This document shows positions 18,148 to 28,666 of a stretch of DNA of 64,000 nucleotides, one piece after another. Numbering within the stretch: position 1 is the stretch's first letter; every line of letters begins with the position of its first letter. Origin of the DNA: Salivita marina (GTDB lineage Bacteria > Pseudomonadota > Gammaproteobacteria > Pseudomonadales > Azotimanducaceae); contig JAYQNS010000002.1 of the NCBI GenBank assembly GCA_038144425.1, positions 62,001 through 126,000 on the forward strand. The letters run 5' to 3'. The notes under the pieces were generated by a model. The model ran no database searches, had not been told where the DNA came from, and saw only the letters and a list, made by a program, of their open reading frames with translations. A program made the translations under genes and the position numbers.

Positions 18148-19146
18148 ATGATTTCGAGCGACGGCTTAGGGCCCAGCATCGGCCCCTATCGGCTTCGTAA
18201 TCCCGTGGTGCTCGCGCCCATGGCCGGGGTGACCGACGCGCCCTTTCGGGCCCTGTGCTGGCGTCTTGGCGCGGGCTATGTGGTCTCCGAGATGGTGTCT
18301 TCAAACCCCCGCCTGCGAGAGACGCGAAAATCTTCGCTACGCCGCCGCCCCCTCGAAGCCTGCGGCCCGCGCAGCGTTCAGATCGCCGGTGGTGATCCCG
18401 CCAGCGTGGCCGAAGCGGCTCGGTTTAACGTTGAGGAAGGGGCGCAGATCATCGATATCAACATGGGCTGCCCTGCAAAAAAGGTGTGCAACAAGGCGGC
18501 GGGATCGGCTTTGTTAAAAGACGAAGGGCTGGTCGCGGAGATTCTGAAGGCGACGGTGGCCGCCGTTTCCGTCCCAGTCACCTTGAAGATTCGAACGGGA
18601 TGGAGCCCCGAACATCGCAACGGCGTGCGCGTCGCTCGCCTTGCTGAGGATGCGGGAATTGCGGCTTTGGCGGTGCATGGGCGCACCCGAGCCGATCGCT
18701 TTCTTGGCGCGGCGGAGTACGACACCATCGCCGAGATCGTTAATGCCGTCTCGATTCCCGTCTTTGCGAATGGCGACATTTGCTCGCCAGAGAAAGCGCT
18801 CTGGGTGCTTGAGCATACCAACGCGGCCGGCATTATGATTGGCCGCGCAGCCCAGGGGAGGCCCTGGTTTTGCGGCCAGGTGGCGGCGGCCATTGCAGGA
18901 GCGCCCAGGGCGGCCCCAAGCCTCGGGGAGCAGGGGGCGCTGCTTTCCGAACACGTCGCGGCGCTCCATGACTTCTATGGCCCTACCTCCGGGGCGCGCA
19001 TCGCTCGTAAGCATGTGGGCTGGGCCCTTGCAGACCTCGGCGAGGTGGGCGAGGCCTTTCGTCGACGCTTCAATAGGATTGAAGCACCGGAAGCGCAGCT
19101 GGACGCGCTGAGCCACTTCTACGGCGCCCGGCGCGCAGCCGCATGA
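18148..19146 (+). CDS. dusB: tRNA-dihydrouridine synthase B
   Basis: DusB reduces specific uridines in the tRNA D-loop using FMN and NADPH. The 332-residue protein carries NPVVLAPMAGVTDAPFRAL, EMVSSNP, DINMGCPAKKVCNKAAGSAL (catalytic Cys), LAVHGRTRADRFLG and VFANGDICSPEKA, all Dus family markers. The open frame extends upstream, but ATG 18148 with GGAGG ten bases before it is clearly the start. The stop overlaps fis by four bases (ATGA), the conserved dusB-fis arrangement of gammaproteobacteria. Confidence 0.96.
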   Translation: MISSDGLGPSIGPYRLRNPVVLAPMAGVTDAPFRALCWRLGAGYVVSEMVSSNPRLRETRKSSLRRRPLEACGPRSVQIAGGDPASVAEAARFNVEEGAQIIDINMGCPAKKVCNKAAGSALLKDEGLVAEILKATVAAVSVPVTLKIRTGWSPEHRNGVRVARLAEDAGIAALAVHGRTRADRFLGAAEYDTIAEIVNAVSIPVFANGDICSPEKALWVLEHTNAAGIMIGRAAQGRPWFCGQVAAAIAGAPRAAPSLGEQGALLSEHVAALHDFYGPTSGARIARKHVGWALADLGEVGEAFRRRFNRIEAPEAQLDALSHFYGARRAAA

Positions 19147-19385
19147 GCGGCGCCTCCCGCATTCCCCTTCGGGCGCACGTGGAGGCCGCCTTGGAAAGCT
19201 ATTTTGCCGATCTTGATGGCGAGGTTCCGGTGGATCTCTACGATCTCGTGATTGGCGAAGTTGAAGGCCCCCTGCTTGCTCAAGTCATGGCCTACGTGAA
19301 CGGAAATCAGTCCCGCGCCGCTGCTCTTCTGGGCATTAGCCGCGGTACGCTGCGCACCAAATTGAAGGCGCACGCCTTGCTCTAG
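19143..19385 (+). CDS. fis: Fis family DNA-binding protein
   Basis: An 80-residue protein. The C-terminal half is the Fis helix-turn-helix, NQSRAAALLGISRGTLRTKL, preceded by LAQVMAYVNG as the dimerisation helix. The N-terminal half is shorter than in E. coli Fis (98 residues), as in Pseudomonas-type Fis. It is cotranslated with dusB through an ATGA overlap. Fis is a nucleoid-associated regulator of rRNA, tRNA and growth-phase genes. Confidence 0.93.
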   Translation: MSGASRIPLRAHVEAALESYFADLDGEVPVDLYDLVIGEVEGPLLAQVMAYVNGNQSRAAALLGISRGTLRTKLKAHALL

Positions 19386-19409
19386 CCCCAACCCTTGGAG
19401 TTATTGGTT

Positions 19410-20999
19410 ATGAAATACCCCATTCCCGTTCGCCGGGCTCTTATTTCGGTCAGCGATAAGCGGGGCATTGAGCGCTTTGCCGAGGCGCTGGTGGCACGGG
19501 GCGTCGCCCTGTTGTCCACCGGCGGCACCTGTGAGCGGTTACGGGCTGCGGGCTTGCCCGTGACCGAAGTGTCCGAGCACACGGGTTTTCCCGAGATGAT
19601 GGATGGGCGGGTGAAGACCCTCCATCCCAAGATCCACGGCGGCCTGCTGGGGCGGGAGGATGGGGCCGGCGGCGGCATGGACGGCGCTCTGATGGCCGCT
19701 CACGGCATTGATCCCATCGATTTGCTCGTGGTGAACCTCTACCCCTTCGAGGCCACGGTTGCGAAGGAAGGCTGCACCCTAGAAGACGCCATAGAGAACA
19801 TCGACATCGGCGGCCCGGCCATGGTGCGCTCTGCGGCGAAGAATCACGCTCGGGTGGCGGTAGTGACCGATCCCCGGGATTACGATCGGGTGCTCGAAGC
19901 CCTCGAGGCGCAGCAGGGCGCGACGGACCTCGCCCTGCGCTACCGGCTAGCGGCCCGGGCCTTCGCGCACACCGCGTCCTACGACGCTGCTGTCGCCAAC
20001 TGGTTGGGTGTTCGGGATGAGGAGGGGGCTCCCGTCGCCGCGCCGGAAACCCGCCATCTCACCCTGGAAGGCGGGCAAGAGCTTCGCTACGGAGAAAACC
20101 CTCATCAGAGTGCCACCTTCTACCGGGGCCGGGGCTGGGCTCAGGTTGGCACGGTGGCCGGTGCCGTTCAGCTTCAGGGAAAGGCCCTGTCCTACAACAA
20201 TATTGCGGATACGGATGCGGCACTGGAGTGCGTATCGGCCTTTGCCGGGCCGACCTGCGTGATTGTGAAGCACGCGAATCCCTGCGGCGTGGCCACGGCG
20301 CCGACGCTTTCCGAGGCCTATGATCGCGCCTTCGCCACCGACCCTACCAGCGCTTTCGGGGGCATCATTGCCTTCAGCGAAGCCCTCGACGAAGCAACGG
20401 CCCGCGCCATCGTTGAACGCCAGTTCGTGGAGGTCGTCATTGCGCCTAGTATCGACGATGGCGCTCTCGCGGCCTTCGCGGGGAAAAAGAACATCCGGGT
20501 GCTGGCCTGTGGGCCCCTTGCTGCTCCTGGGCAGGCGGTGCAGCACAAGCAGGTGGGGGGCGGCATGCTCATCCAAAGCGGCGATTCTCCTGTGCTTGCC
20601 GATGACGACCTGACTGTCGTGACGACTCGCGCCCCTTCCGCGGAGGAAAGGGCGGATTTACGTTTCGCCTGGACCGTCGCCCAATACGTGAAATCGAATG
20701 CCATCGTGTATGCCTCGGCCCAGCGGACCATTGGTGTGGGCGCGGGGCAGATGAGCCGGGTTTACAGCGCCAAGATTGCGGGCATCAAGGCTGCGGATGA
20801 GGGGCTCCAGGTTGCCGGCTCGGTCATGGCCTCCGATGCTTTCTTCCCCTTCCGCGATGGGATTGACGCCGCCGCCGAGGCCGGCATTCGGGCGGTGATC
20901 CAGCCGGGGGGTTCCATTCGCGATGACGAGGTGATTGCGGCAGCTAACGAGGCCGGCATGGCCATGGTGTTCACCGGCTTTCGCCACTTCCGCCATTAA
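19410..20999 (+). CDS. purH: Bifunctional AICAR transformylase/IMP cyclohydrolase
   Basis: PurH performs the last two steps of IMP synthesis. In the N-terminal IMP cyclohydrolase domain ALISVSDKRGIERFAEAL, LLSTGGT and MMDGRVKTLHPKIHGGLL are visible. In the C-terminal transformylase domain are KHANPCGVA (with the catalytic Lys-His) and TDPTSAFGGIIAF. The 529-residue length is normal. ATG 19410 is preceded by TTGGAG; an earlier TTG in frame gives no family match. purD follows after 23 bases, forming a purine pair directly behind dusB-fis. Confidence 0.97.
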   Translation: MKYPIPVRRALISVSDKRGIERFAEALVARGVALLSTGGTCERLRAAGLPVTEVSEHTGFPEMMDGRVKTLHPKIHGGLLGREDGAGGGMDGALMAAHGIDPIDLLVVNLYPFEATVAKEGCTLEDAIENIDIGGPAMVRSAAKNHARVAVVTDPRDYDRVLEALEAQQGATDLALRYRLAARAFAHTASYDAAVANWLGVRDEEGAPVAAPETRHLTLEGGQELRYGENPHQSATFYRGRGWAQVGTVAGAVQLQGKALSYNNIADTDAALECVSAFAGPTCVIVKHANPCGVATAPTLSEAYDRAFATDPTSAFGGIIAFSEALDEATARAIVERQFVEVVIAPSIDDGALAAFAGKKNIRVLACGPLAAPGQAVQHKQVGGGMLIQSGDSPVLADDDLTVVTTRAPSAEERADLRFAWTVAQYVKSNAIVYASAQRTIGVGAGQMSRVYSAKIAGIKAADEGLQVAGSVMASDAFFPFRDGIDAAAEAGIRAVIQPGGSIRDDEVIAAANEAGMAMVFTGFRHFRH

Positions 21000-21022
21000 G
21001 GCCCGCCTTCGGAGCGTACTGC

Positions 21023-22291
21023 ATGAAAAAGATACTGGTCATTGGAAGCGGCGGGCGGGAGCATGCCCTAGCCTGGGCGGCTGCCCGCAGCCCTGAGGTG
21101 GCGGAGGTCCTGGTAGCCCCGGGGAACGCCGGGACGGCTCAGGAGCCCAAGGTTCGCAATGTGGCCCTGGATCCCATGGATTTCCCGGGTTTGATTGCGC
21201 TCGCCAAGGATGAGGGTGTGGCCCTCACCATTGTCGGTCCCGAAGCGCCCCTGGTTGCTGGCGTGGTGGACACTTTCGAGGCGGAAGGCTTGCCCTGCTT
21301 TGGGCCCCGGGCCGCCGCGGCGCAGCTGGAGGGCTCTAAGGCTTTTACCAAGGCCTTCCTTGCCCGTCATGGCATTCCCACGGCGGACTATGCGGTTTTT
21401 GACGCCCTCGCTCCGGCGGAGGCGTACGTGCGTACCCAGGGCGCTCCCATCGTGATCAAGGCTGACGGCTTGGCCGCGGGGAAGGGCGTCGTGGTGGCTA
21501 TGACGGAAGGGGAGGCTCTGGCTGCCCTCACGCAGATGCTGGGTAGCGAAAAGGCTTCTGGTGCTCAGGTGGTGATCGAAGCGTTTATGGCCGGAGAGGA
21601 GGCCAGCTTCATCGTTATGGCCGATGGGGAAGACTTTCTTGCCTTCCCGACCTCCCAGGATCATAAACGCCGCTTTGATGGGGACCAGGGCCCCAATACG
21701 GGAGGCATGGGCGCCTATTCCCCGGCCCCCGTGGTCACGCCCGAGGTTGAGGCTCGGGTGCTCGAGCGCATTGTTCGTCCGACCCTTCGGGGCTTGCGGC
21801 AGGACGGCATTCATTACCGCGGCTTCCTTTATGTGGGCCTCATGATCGACGAAGCTGGGAATCCGCGGGTCGTGGAGTTTAACTGCCGCTTTGGGGACCC
21901 GGAGGCGCAGCCCGTGCTTTCGCGGGTTCGCTCTGATCTGGCCTCGCTTTGTGAGGCTGCGCTGGAAGGTCGCCTCGGCGAATGCACCCTAGACGTGGAT
22001 CCTGCCTGGACCGTCGGGGTGGTACTGGCCATGGAGAGCTACCCGGGGAGCTATCCCAGCGGGGAGCCGATCTCCGGGTTGGATACGGTGCAGGAGGGGA
22101 AGGTATTCCATGCGGGAACATGCGTGTCCCCGGAGGGAACCGTAGAAACCCAAGGCGGGCGAGTTCTCTGCGTCGTGGGGAAGGGCCCTGCGTTTGACGA
22201 CGCCCGGGCTGAAGCCTACGGGGCGATTGAGAAAATTACCTTCAAAAGCATGGCCTATCGCCGAGATATTGGGCACCGGGTGACCGCTTAG
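21023..22291 (+). CDS. purD: Phosphoribosylamine-glycine ligase
   Basis: PurD makes glycinamide ribonucleotide from phosphoribosylamine, glycine and ATP. The 422-residue ATP-grasp protein starts KKILVIGSGGREHALAWA and contains VIKADGLAAGKGVVVAMT, SQDHKRRFDGDQGPNTGGMG and VVEFNCRFGDPEAQPVL, all diagnostic. ATG 21023 is the evident start. It is downstream of purH on the same strand and probably shares its transcript. Confidence 0.97.
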   Translation: MKKILVIGSGGREHALAWAAARSPEVAEVLVAPGNAGTAQEPKVRNVALDPMDFPGLIALAKDEGVALTIVGPEAPLVAGVVDTFEAEGLPCFGPRAAAAQLEGSKAFTKAFLARHGIPTADYAVFDALAPAEAYVRTQGAPIVIKADGLAAGKGVVVAMTEGEALAALTQMLGSEKASGAQVVIEAFMAGEEASFIVMADGEDFLAFPTSQDHKRRFDGDQGPNTGGMGAYSPAPVVTPEVEARVLERIVRPTLRGLRQDGIHYRGFLYVGLMIDEAGNPRVVEFNCRFGDPEAQPVLSRVRSDLASLCEAALEGRLGECTLDVDPAWTVGVVLAMESYPGSYPSGEPISGLDTVQEGKVFHAGTCVSPEGTVETQGGRVLCVVGKGPAFDDARAEAYGAIEKITFKSMAYRRDIGHRVTA

Positions 22292-22407
22292 GTCGCGTGC
22301 TCAAGCGACACCTTCCCGATCCCTTCGCCCGGGGCGAAAGGTGAGCCTTGTTTGTAAAAGCGGTAAAGTCGAGAGGGATGTCGATAGCGGACCTGACGGG
22401 GAAAAGC

Positions 22408-25400
22408 ATGAGAAGGATATCGGGCTTGAGTCCAGGACGGGCTCTGTTGGGTTTTGTGCTCGCCGTCGTCCTTTGGACCCTTGCCTTTGCCAGCCTTGCC
22501 GCCGAACCTGAAGTTGCCGCGCGCGCGACCGCGATTCTTAACCAAGTTGAAGCCCTCTCCGCTGATGGTGTCACCCGGCGCCTCGCACGTGGAGATCTCA
22601 TCTACGTGGGTGAAACGCTCACTACCGGCCCTAAGGGACGAGCGCAGCTTCGCTTCACCGACCGCGGGGTGATGACTCTTCGTCCGGCTACCCGCTTATC
22701 TATTGACGATTATCGCTTTGACCCTGCTGCGCCCGCGCTGAATCGCCAGAATCTGAGTGTTGATCAAGGCGGCTTCCGCGCCGCCACGGGCGCGGTGGCC
22801 GATAGCAATCGGGAAGGCTATCGAGTAGCAAGCCCCCTGGGGGTAGTAGGCGTTCGGGGCACCAACTACGAGGCCGTACTGACCCCATCCAACAACCTCG
22901 TGCTGGGCGCCTATGAAGGCACCATCGACGTGACCTCACCGACAGGCAACGTCGCCGTTCTCGGTGAGGGGGCGGATTTCAACTTTGCCCGCGTTGATTC
23001 GTCAGGAGGAGTGGAGTATCTGCTAGAGCCGCCGGAGGAGTTGGCCAGCTCTGCTGGCGTTGCTGACGACCAGGAAGATGCTGAGGAGAGCGAGGAGGAC
23101 ACTGAAGAGTCTGAGGATTCGGAGGAATCTGAGGAGGACGGTGATAGTGGTGAAGAAGAGTCTGAAGACGCCGGCGAAGAGGCTGAGGAAGAAGGAGACG
23201 CCTCAGAGGATGGAGAAGATGCTGGCGCTGAAGACTCCGAAGAAGCGGATAGTGAAGAAAGCGGCTCTGAAGAAGGAGGCTCGGGCGGGTGGTTCTGAAG
23301 AAGCGGTTCTGAAGAAGGCGGCTCTGAAGAAGGCGGCGCTGAAGAAGGCGGCGCTGAAGAAGGAGGCTCTGAAGAGGGCGGCTCGGGCGAGGGTGGCTCT
23401 GAAGAGAGTGGCTCCGGTGAGGGTGGCTCTCGAGAGGGCGGTTCCGGCGAGGGAGGCCCCGGGGAAAGTGGTTCCGATGAAGGGGGCCCTGGGGATGGAG
23501 GCGCTGACGGCGGGGGCGGCGAGGAAGGGGGTGCGTCTGCCGGCGGCGATGGCAATGACGCCTCCCCAGAGCAGGCCGATAGGGGCGAGGGTAACGCTGG
23601 GCCTTCCGGACCCGCTGAATCAACAGACGGCGGGCCTGCAGAGGCGGGGTCCGACTCTTCCCCAGGCGCGGACGGTGGCCCCCCTGCTGGCGACGGCGCT
23701 GATACGCAGCCAGCAGGGGCAGCAGAGAACACTGGCGCCCAGCCGGCGACTGGCAGTAATGCCGCAGCAACTGGGCCGGAAGCCGCGACTCCCGAATCAG
23801 GCCCTCAGACCGGCGGGGGCGGGCCCGCCCCGACGGGCCCTGGCCCGCGTCGCGCCAGGCGCCGCCGAGCCAGCGGCGCCTCCTACTGGTGGTGGGGGAG
23901 ATGTCGGTGGCTTGGATGCCGGGCTGACCGCAACGACAGACAGTTCGTTGGCTGCTGCTGCTCCACCAAGCCCGGTCACCAACTCGGCTACGCCGGATGC
24001 CTCAGCCTTAGCTAGCTCTACCGTGGACCCCTCGAGTCGCGGCGCCTTGCCTGCTGACCAGGACGAGCCAGATCAAGCCGGCTCCATTGAAAACCTGATT
24101 GATAGTGATGGCGACGGCGTCGGGGACGCGAAGGATCTAGATGACGATGGAGATGGCGTTCCCGATCTGGAAGACGCATTTCCCTTGGATCCTACAGAAG
24201 TGGCGGACTTCGACGAGGACGGCATTGGCGATGTGGCCGACCTTGATGACGACGGGGACGGGGTTGAGGACCTTTCGGACGCCTTCCCCTTCGATGCCAA
24301 CGAGGTGGCGGACTTCGACGAGGACGGCATTGGCGATGTGGCCGACCTTGATGACGACGGGGACGGGGTTGAGGACCTTTCGGACGCCTTCCCCTTCGAT
24401 GCCAACGAGGTGGCGGACTTCGACGAGGACGGCGTTGGCGATGTGGCCGACCTTGATGACGACGGGGACGGGGTTGAGGACCTTTCGGACGCCTTCCCCT
24501 TTGATGGCAACGCGGTGGGGGTCTTCGACGAGGAGGGCGTTGGCGATGTGGCCGACCTTGATGACGACGGGGACGGGGTTGAGGACCTTTCGGACGCCTT
24601 CCCCTTCGATGCCAACGAGGTGGCGGACTTCGACGAGGACGGCGTTGGCGATGTGGCCGACCTTGATGACGACGGGGACGGGGTGAGGACCTTCGGGTCG
24701 CCTTCCCCTTTGATGCGAATGAGGTGGCGGACTTCGACGAGGACGGCGTTGGCGATGTGGCCGACCTTGATGACGACGGGGACGGGGTTGAGGACCTTCG
24801 GACGCCTTCCCTTCGATGCCAACGAGAGGTGGCGGACTTCGACGAGGACGGCGTTGGCGATGTGGCGGACCTTGATGACGACGGGGACGGGGTTGAGGAT
24901 CTTGAGGACGCCTTCCCCTTGATGCCAATTTTGAGGTGGCGGACTTCGACGAGGACGGGTTCCGATGGCATTGGAGATGGGGCGGACCTAGACGACGATG
25001 GGGACGGGGTGCCGGATCTTGAGGATGCCTTTGCCTTCGATCCGAATGAGAGCGCTGATTTTGATGGCGATGGCATTGGAGATGGGGCGGACCTAGACGA
25101 CGACGGGGACGGGGTGCCGGACGATCAGGATCCCGCACCCCTCGATGGGTCAATAACGTCAAGCGTTGTTGTAAGCGATTTTGACAGTGATGGTGAGCCG
25201 GACTCGTCGGATTTGGACGATGACAACGATGGCGTGCCTGATCTGGTCGACCTCCTCCCTCTCGATCCGTCCCTACTGCTTTCCGCGGAGCAGGTTTCCG
25301 GAATAAAGGACGAGTCCGGTACTGGCAGCATCGTCATCACAACTGGCTTGGCGACGCCGAGCGCCTCGAACTTGAGTCTAGCTAACGGTATTTTTGACAG

Positions 25401-28400
25401 CCAGGCTGAAAGAGGGGTCCAGGCAGGTATCACTGATGCCAATGGGACCGCCTTAATCTTTCAGACAGGAAATCAGGGCTTCTCTGATAATGCGGCTGAG
25501 GCTTTAGCGATTCAGAGTTCCTCCGAAAGAGAAAGCTTTCTGTTTGATTCAGACTTTATCGTTCGACCGTCCACTGCCGAAGTTCTGGAAACCATAAACA
25601 TTTACGGTGCTCCGGCTGGCCTCTCTTGGAGCAGGCTGGTCAATCCAGATTTTGATCTTAGCTTTTCTGATCCAGGGGAAGAGATCTTGGCGACTGGGCA
25701 ATCGTTGTTGATCGCCCTCGGGGCGCTGCCATCCGCGTCTGTCCTTACGGAGGATGTCTTTTTTGGGCTGGGAACCGCAGCGTCATCACTCTACACGCCG
25801 GTCCGCGTTCCCGTTTGGGATGCTGAGCTCATCATCGAAGAGGAAACCAGTGGCTCAGCCTATTCCGCATTTGGGGTGACGGCATCGATGTTACTGACCC
25901 CTGGCGATGATAGTCAGCGGGATTTCCTGGCGGGAAGCCTACAAGTGGCCTTATTGCCATCAACCTACTCTGGGAACCCATTCTTAGCGCAACCATCCGA
26001 ACTAGACTTTGTCAGTCTAGATTTTTTAGTTCAGTCCTTTGACGGCCTAATTAGTACCGCTGAGATTTGCTGTGATGGCTCAACGGTTGCGCATGGAAGC
26101 GAAGGAACTCTTTTAGCGCCGTCGAGCATCGACCTGAGTTCGCTCTCAACGACGAGTGGTATCGTTTCTCCGGGCACGGTGCCTTTCGACGGCGAACTTA
26201 CGGGTTTTCTCTCTAAGGACCCCTCTAGGTCGGATCTATTCCAACTGTCTTTCGATCTAGAAAAGATTGGCGCCTCCGACTCGCCCATTGCGACCTCGGT
26301 TACGGGTCTGGCCGTCCTTGAGGAAGCCGTTTCGTCGAACGAAAAGATCTGGCTAGGTAACTACCTACTTGGGTACGTCTGGGGAGGAAAGGTTGCCGAG
26401 AGTTCCGATGCCCTTGGGCGAAGTCAGCTCTATTTCACCTACGACCATGTTGGGGGGAGGTTTTTCGGTCCCGAGGAGCCGGAGTTTTTCGTAGATCCAT
26501 TAGGTCTTTCGTCGCACACCGGATTGACGCTGGGGCTCATTAGAGGTTCTTCGTCCTTGCTTGCAAACTCGGTTCCGCCCGCAGCGCTTTCGTCCTTTTC
26601 AGATTTTAACGACCCGGCGCTTGGTGGTGGTGATCTCGCTGGAGAGAGTTGGAATTATTGCGATACGGTCGCCGGGTTCTGTACTTTTTCTGACGGTAGT
26701 GCTTACGAGTACCTGAATGTTGAAACCGGCCTTAGGGGGACGGACGTGACGCCCACTTTTAACTGGATAAGTGGTACGCCGGTCTCAGTGCCCACTAGTT
26801 CGACCGCGCGGCACTACTTTTCTGATGGGCCTGCTCTGGATCTTATGCGCTACCTCACCACGAATTCCTCTTTCTCAACTGATTGGAGGGAGTTCGATTC
26901 CTTTAGCCTAGATTTTGATTTCGATCCTCAGACTGGGGATATCGAATTTGGCCGTGATTACCGCTTTCAACGCCGACGATCCATCGGCCTTCTTCCTGGA
27001 GCTGGATTTTTTGGCGAAGTGATAAGCACTGGCGGTGAGGACTTCGCCTTCTTCTATCCGATTGGCGGGTCGTTGACCGAAGACGGCGTTCAACGCGATC
27101 TCCTTTCAAGCGACGACAATGCCCTGGGCGGTTTCTTTAACGGCGCCAATAGCACTTCGGTGGGGAACAATTTTGTTCTTGCCCTTGACCTTGAATTTGA
27201 ATCCGGTGATTCGATAAGACGCTTCGTGTCGCGGGATTGGATGTGGCCAGTGCCTTGAATTCCGGCTCCGCTTCTGTTAAGCCTAGCGAGCAGCTACCTA
27301 GTGGTGGATTTGACACGACCGGCCTCCTCGCCTTTCCGATCATTGAGCCTAACTCAGGCGGTGATGGATTTTCGCTCCGAACCTTTAACGACCCTGATAC
27401 TGGCACAGTGCTGCCCGGCCTAGCACCGGGCGTGACGGGGATTGCGCAAGGGCCTGGTTCATCACCCAGGGGCAGTTTGAGGAAGCCTACGAGTTGGGGA
27501 GGGCGGCGGAGTTTAATTGGGAAGGGGATCCGGAGTTCGACTTCAACTACGGACTCGCCGCCATCGAGAGCGGCCACTATGAGGACGCTATTTTTGCCCT
27601 TGAGCGGGTAGTTTTTCTTCGCCCCGACATTCTGCGCCTTCGCCTGGAGCTGGCGCGGGCTCATTTCCTCAATGAAAACTTTGTAGCTGCGCGCGCTGAA
27701 TTTCAGCGCGTGTTGGATCGAAGCCCACCCCCCAACGTAACAGAGAACATTGGACGCTTCCTGGAGCAGATGGACGCGATTCAACTGTCTAAGCGGCGTC
27801 AAATCAGCGCTTGGGGGCAGCTCCGAGGCGGCTACGACACCAACGTCAACTCCGCCACGGAGGCGGAGGCCATTACCACGCCCCTTGGAACCTTTGACCT
27901 GGTTGGGGATGGCCAGGCCCAGAGCGACGAATTTACGCGCTGGGAGGTGGGAGCCTCCTGGCGCGAGCCCCTGGATAAGCGAAGAACCCTGGACTTTCGA
28001 GCGGTTGCTAACCTTAAGAACAATCTCAACACCGATGCCTTCGATCTAGGTTCGCTGGGTCTAGATGCGAGCTACACCACTCAGTATGACTTTGGCACGG
28101 TTCGCTGGGGCCTGAGGACGCAAACGGTCCGCCTCGATTCGGAAGTCTTTCAACGCGCCTACGGCCTTTCCCTGGGGTTAGATCGGGAACTCGTAAAAGG
28201 ATGGTTGTTATCCCTTTCAGCGGCGGGGACTCGAATTCGCTTTGAGAACGGTGGCGAGCTTGATACGAACCAGCTGCTGATGTCTGCAACGGTCCTTCAC
28301 CCCACAGAGCGGGCTATACACTCACTGACAGTTTATCAGGCCCTCGAGCCGACTGAGCACGGTGGCTTGGGGAAACATAATGGCCGCAAGTTTCATGGCT

Positions 28401-28666
28401 TTTTCTATGGGCTGCAGGTACCGGGGCAGCGCTACCAGCCCTATCTGCGCCTGGGTGCACAGAAGACAAACTACGACGATACGCAGCCGGTCTTTGCCGT
28501 GGTGCGGGACGACACCATGCTCACGGCAACGGCTGGGGTTCGCGTACCTCTTTGGAAGGGTGGGGAATTTTCCCTGGAAGGGGCCTACTCCGAAGTCGAT
28601 TCCAATATCGTGGTGTTTACCAACGACCGCTACGCGATTGAAGCGGGCTTTCGACATAGCTTTTAG
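22408..28666 (+). CDS. Giant FecR / acidic / TSP3-repeat / TPR / outer-membrane barrel protein, multiple frame breaks
   Basis: Read across about ten single-base breaks, this looks like one gene of roughly 2,080 codons. In order: signal peptide (MRRISGLSPGRALLGF..., from ATG 22408; ATG 22378 is an alternative); a FecR domain (RGDLIYVGETLTT through SPLGVVGVRGTNYEAVL, 22550-22980); a Glu/Asp/Ser-rich tract (23060-23290); Gly-Ser-Glu and Pro-Ala-Gly linkers to about 24090; TSP3-type repeats (24095-25134); an unrecognised AT-richer region (25250-27440); TPR-like helices (NYGLAAIESGHYEDAIFALE); and a beta-barrel end (RGGYDTNVNSATEAEA, final IEAGFRHSF) like the DUF560/Slam barrel. Breaks are near 23287, 23303, 23810-23870, 24680-24960 (several), 27230 and 27450. 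The barrel part has no start codon or signal peptide of its own, which favours fusion. Function is unknown; surface display or transport is inference. Confidence 0.6.
23295..23500 (+). repeat. Short-period Gly-Ser-Glu coding repeat
   Basis: Tandem 12-bp units (variants of GGCTCTGAAGAAGG) encode repeated GGSEE and GGSGE peptides inside the giant surface protein. Two of the gene's frame breaks lie at the left end of this tract. Such tracts are prone to slippage both in cells and in sequencing. Confidence 0.75.
24095..25134 (+). repeat. Tandem 105-bp thrombospondin type 3-like repeats
   Basis: About ten tandem copies of a 35-residue unit with the calcium-loop pattern DFDEDGIGDVADLDDDGDG followed by VEDLSDAFPFDANE. 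Copies start at 24095, 24200, 24305, 24410, 24515 and 24620 with an exact 105-base period, then at about 24724, 24829, 24936 and 25051, where small insertions and deletions spoil the period. Copies 2-6 are nearly identical in DNA, so they are recent duplications. The spaced aspartates are expected to bind Ca2+ and stiffen a surface stalk. Confidence 0.9.

Noticed and set aside
19386..19409. PurR operator or purine riboswitch before purH
   Set aside because: Only 24 bases separate fis from purH; nothing resembles a riboswitch or a PurR palindrome.
22911..23770. Minus-strand Pro/Ser-rich frames of about 270 codons
   Set aside because: Antisense shadow of the Glu/Gly/Ser tract; no start signal and no recognisable domain.
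24095..25134. Regular tandem repeats considered as a CRISPR array
   Set aside because: Period is 105 bp without unique spacers, and the repeats are in-frame coding sequence for calcium-loop peptides.
24137..25162. Long Arg/Pro/Ser-rich frames on the minus strand opposite the TSP3 repeats
   Set aside because: They are antisense shadows of the 105-bp coding repeats; low-complexity composition follows directly from the complementary Asp/Gly codons.
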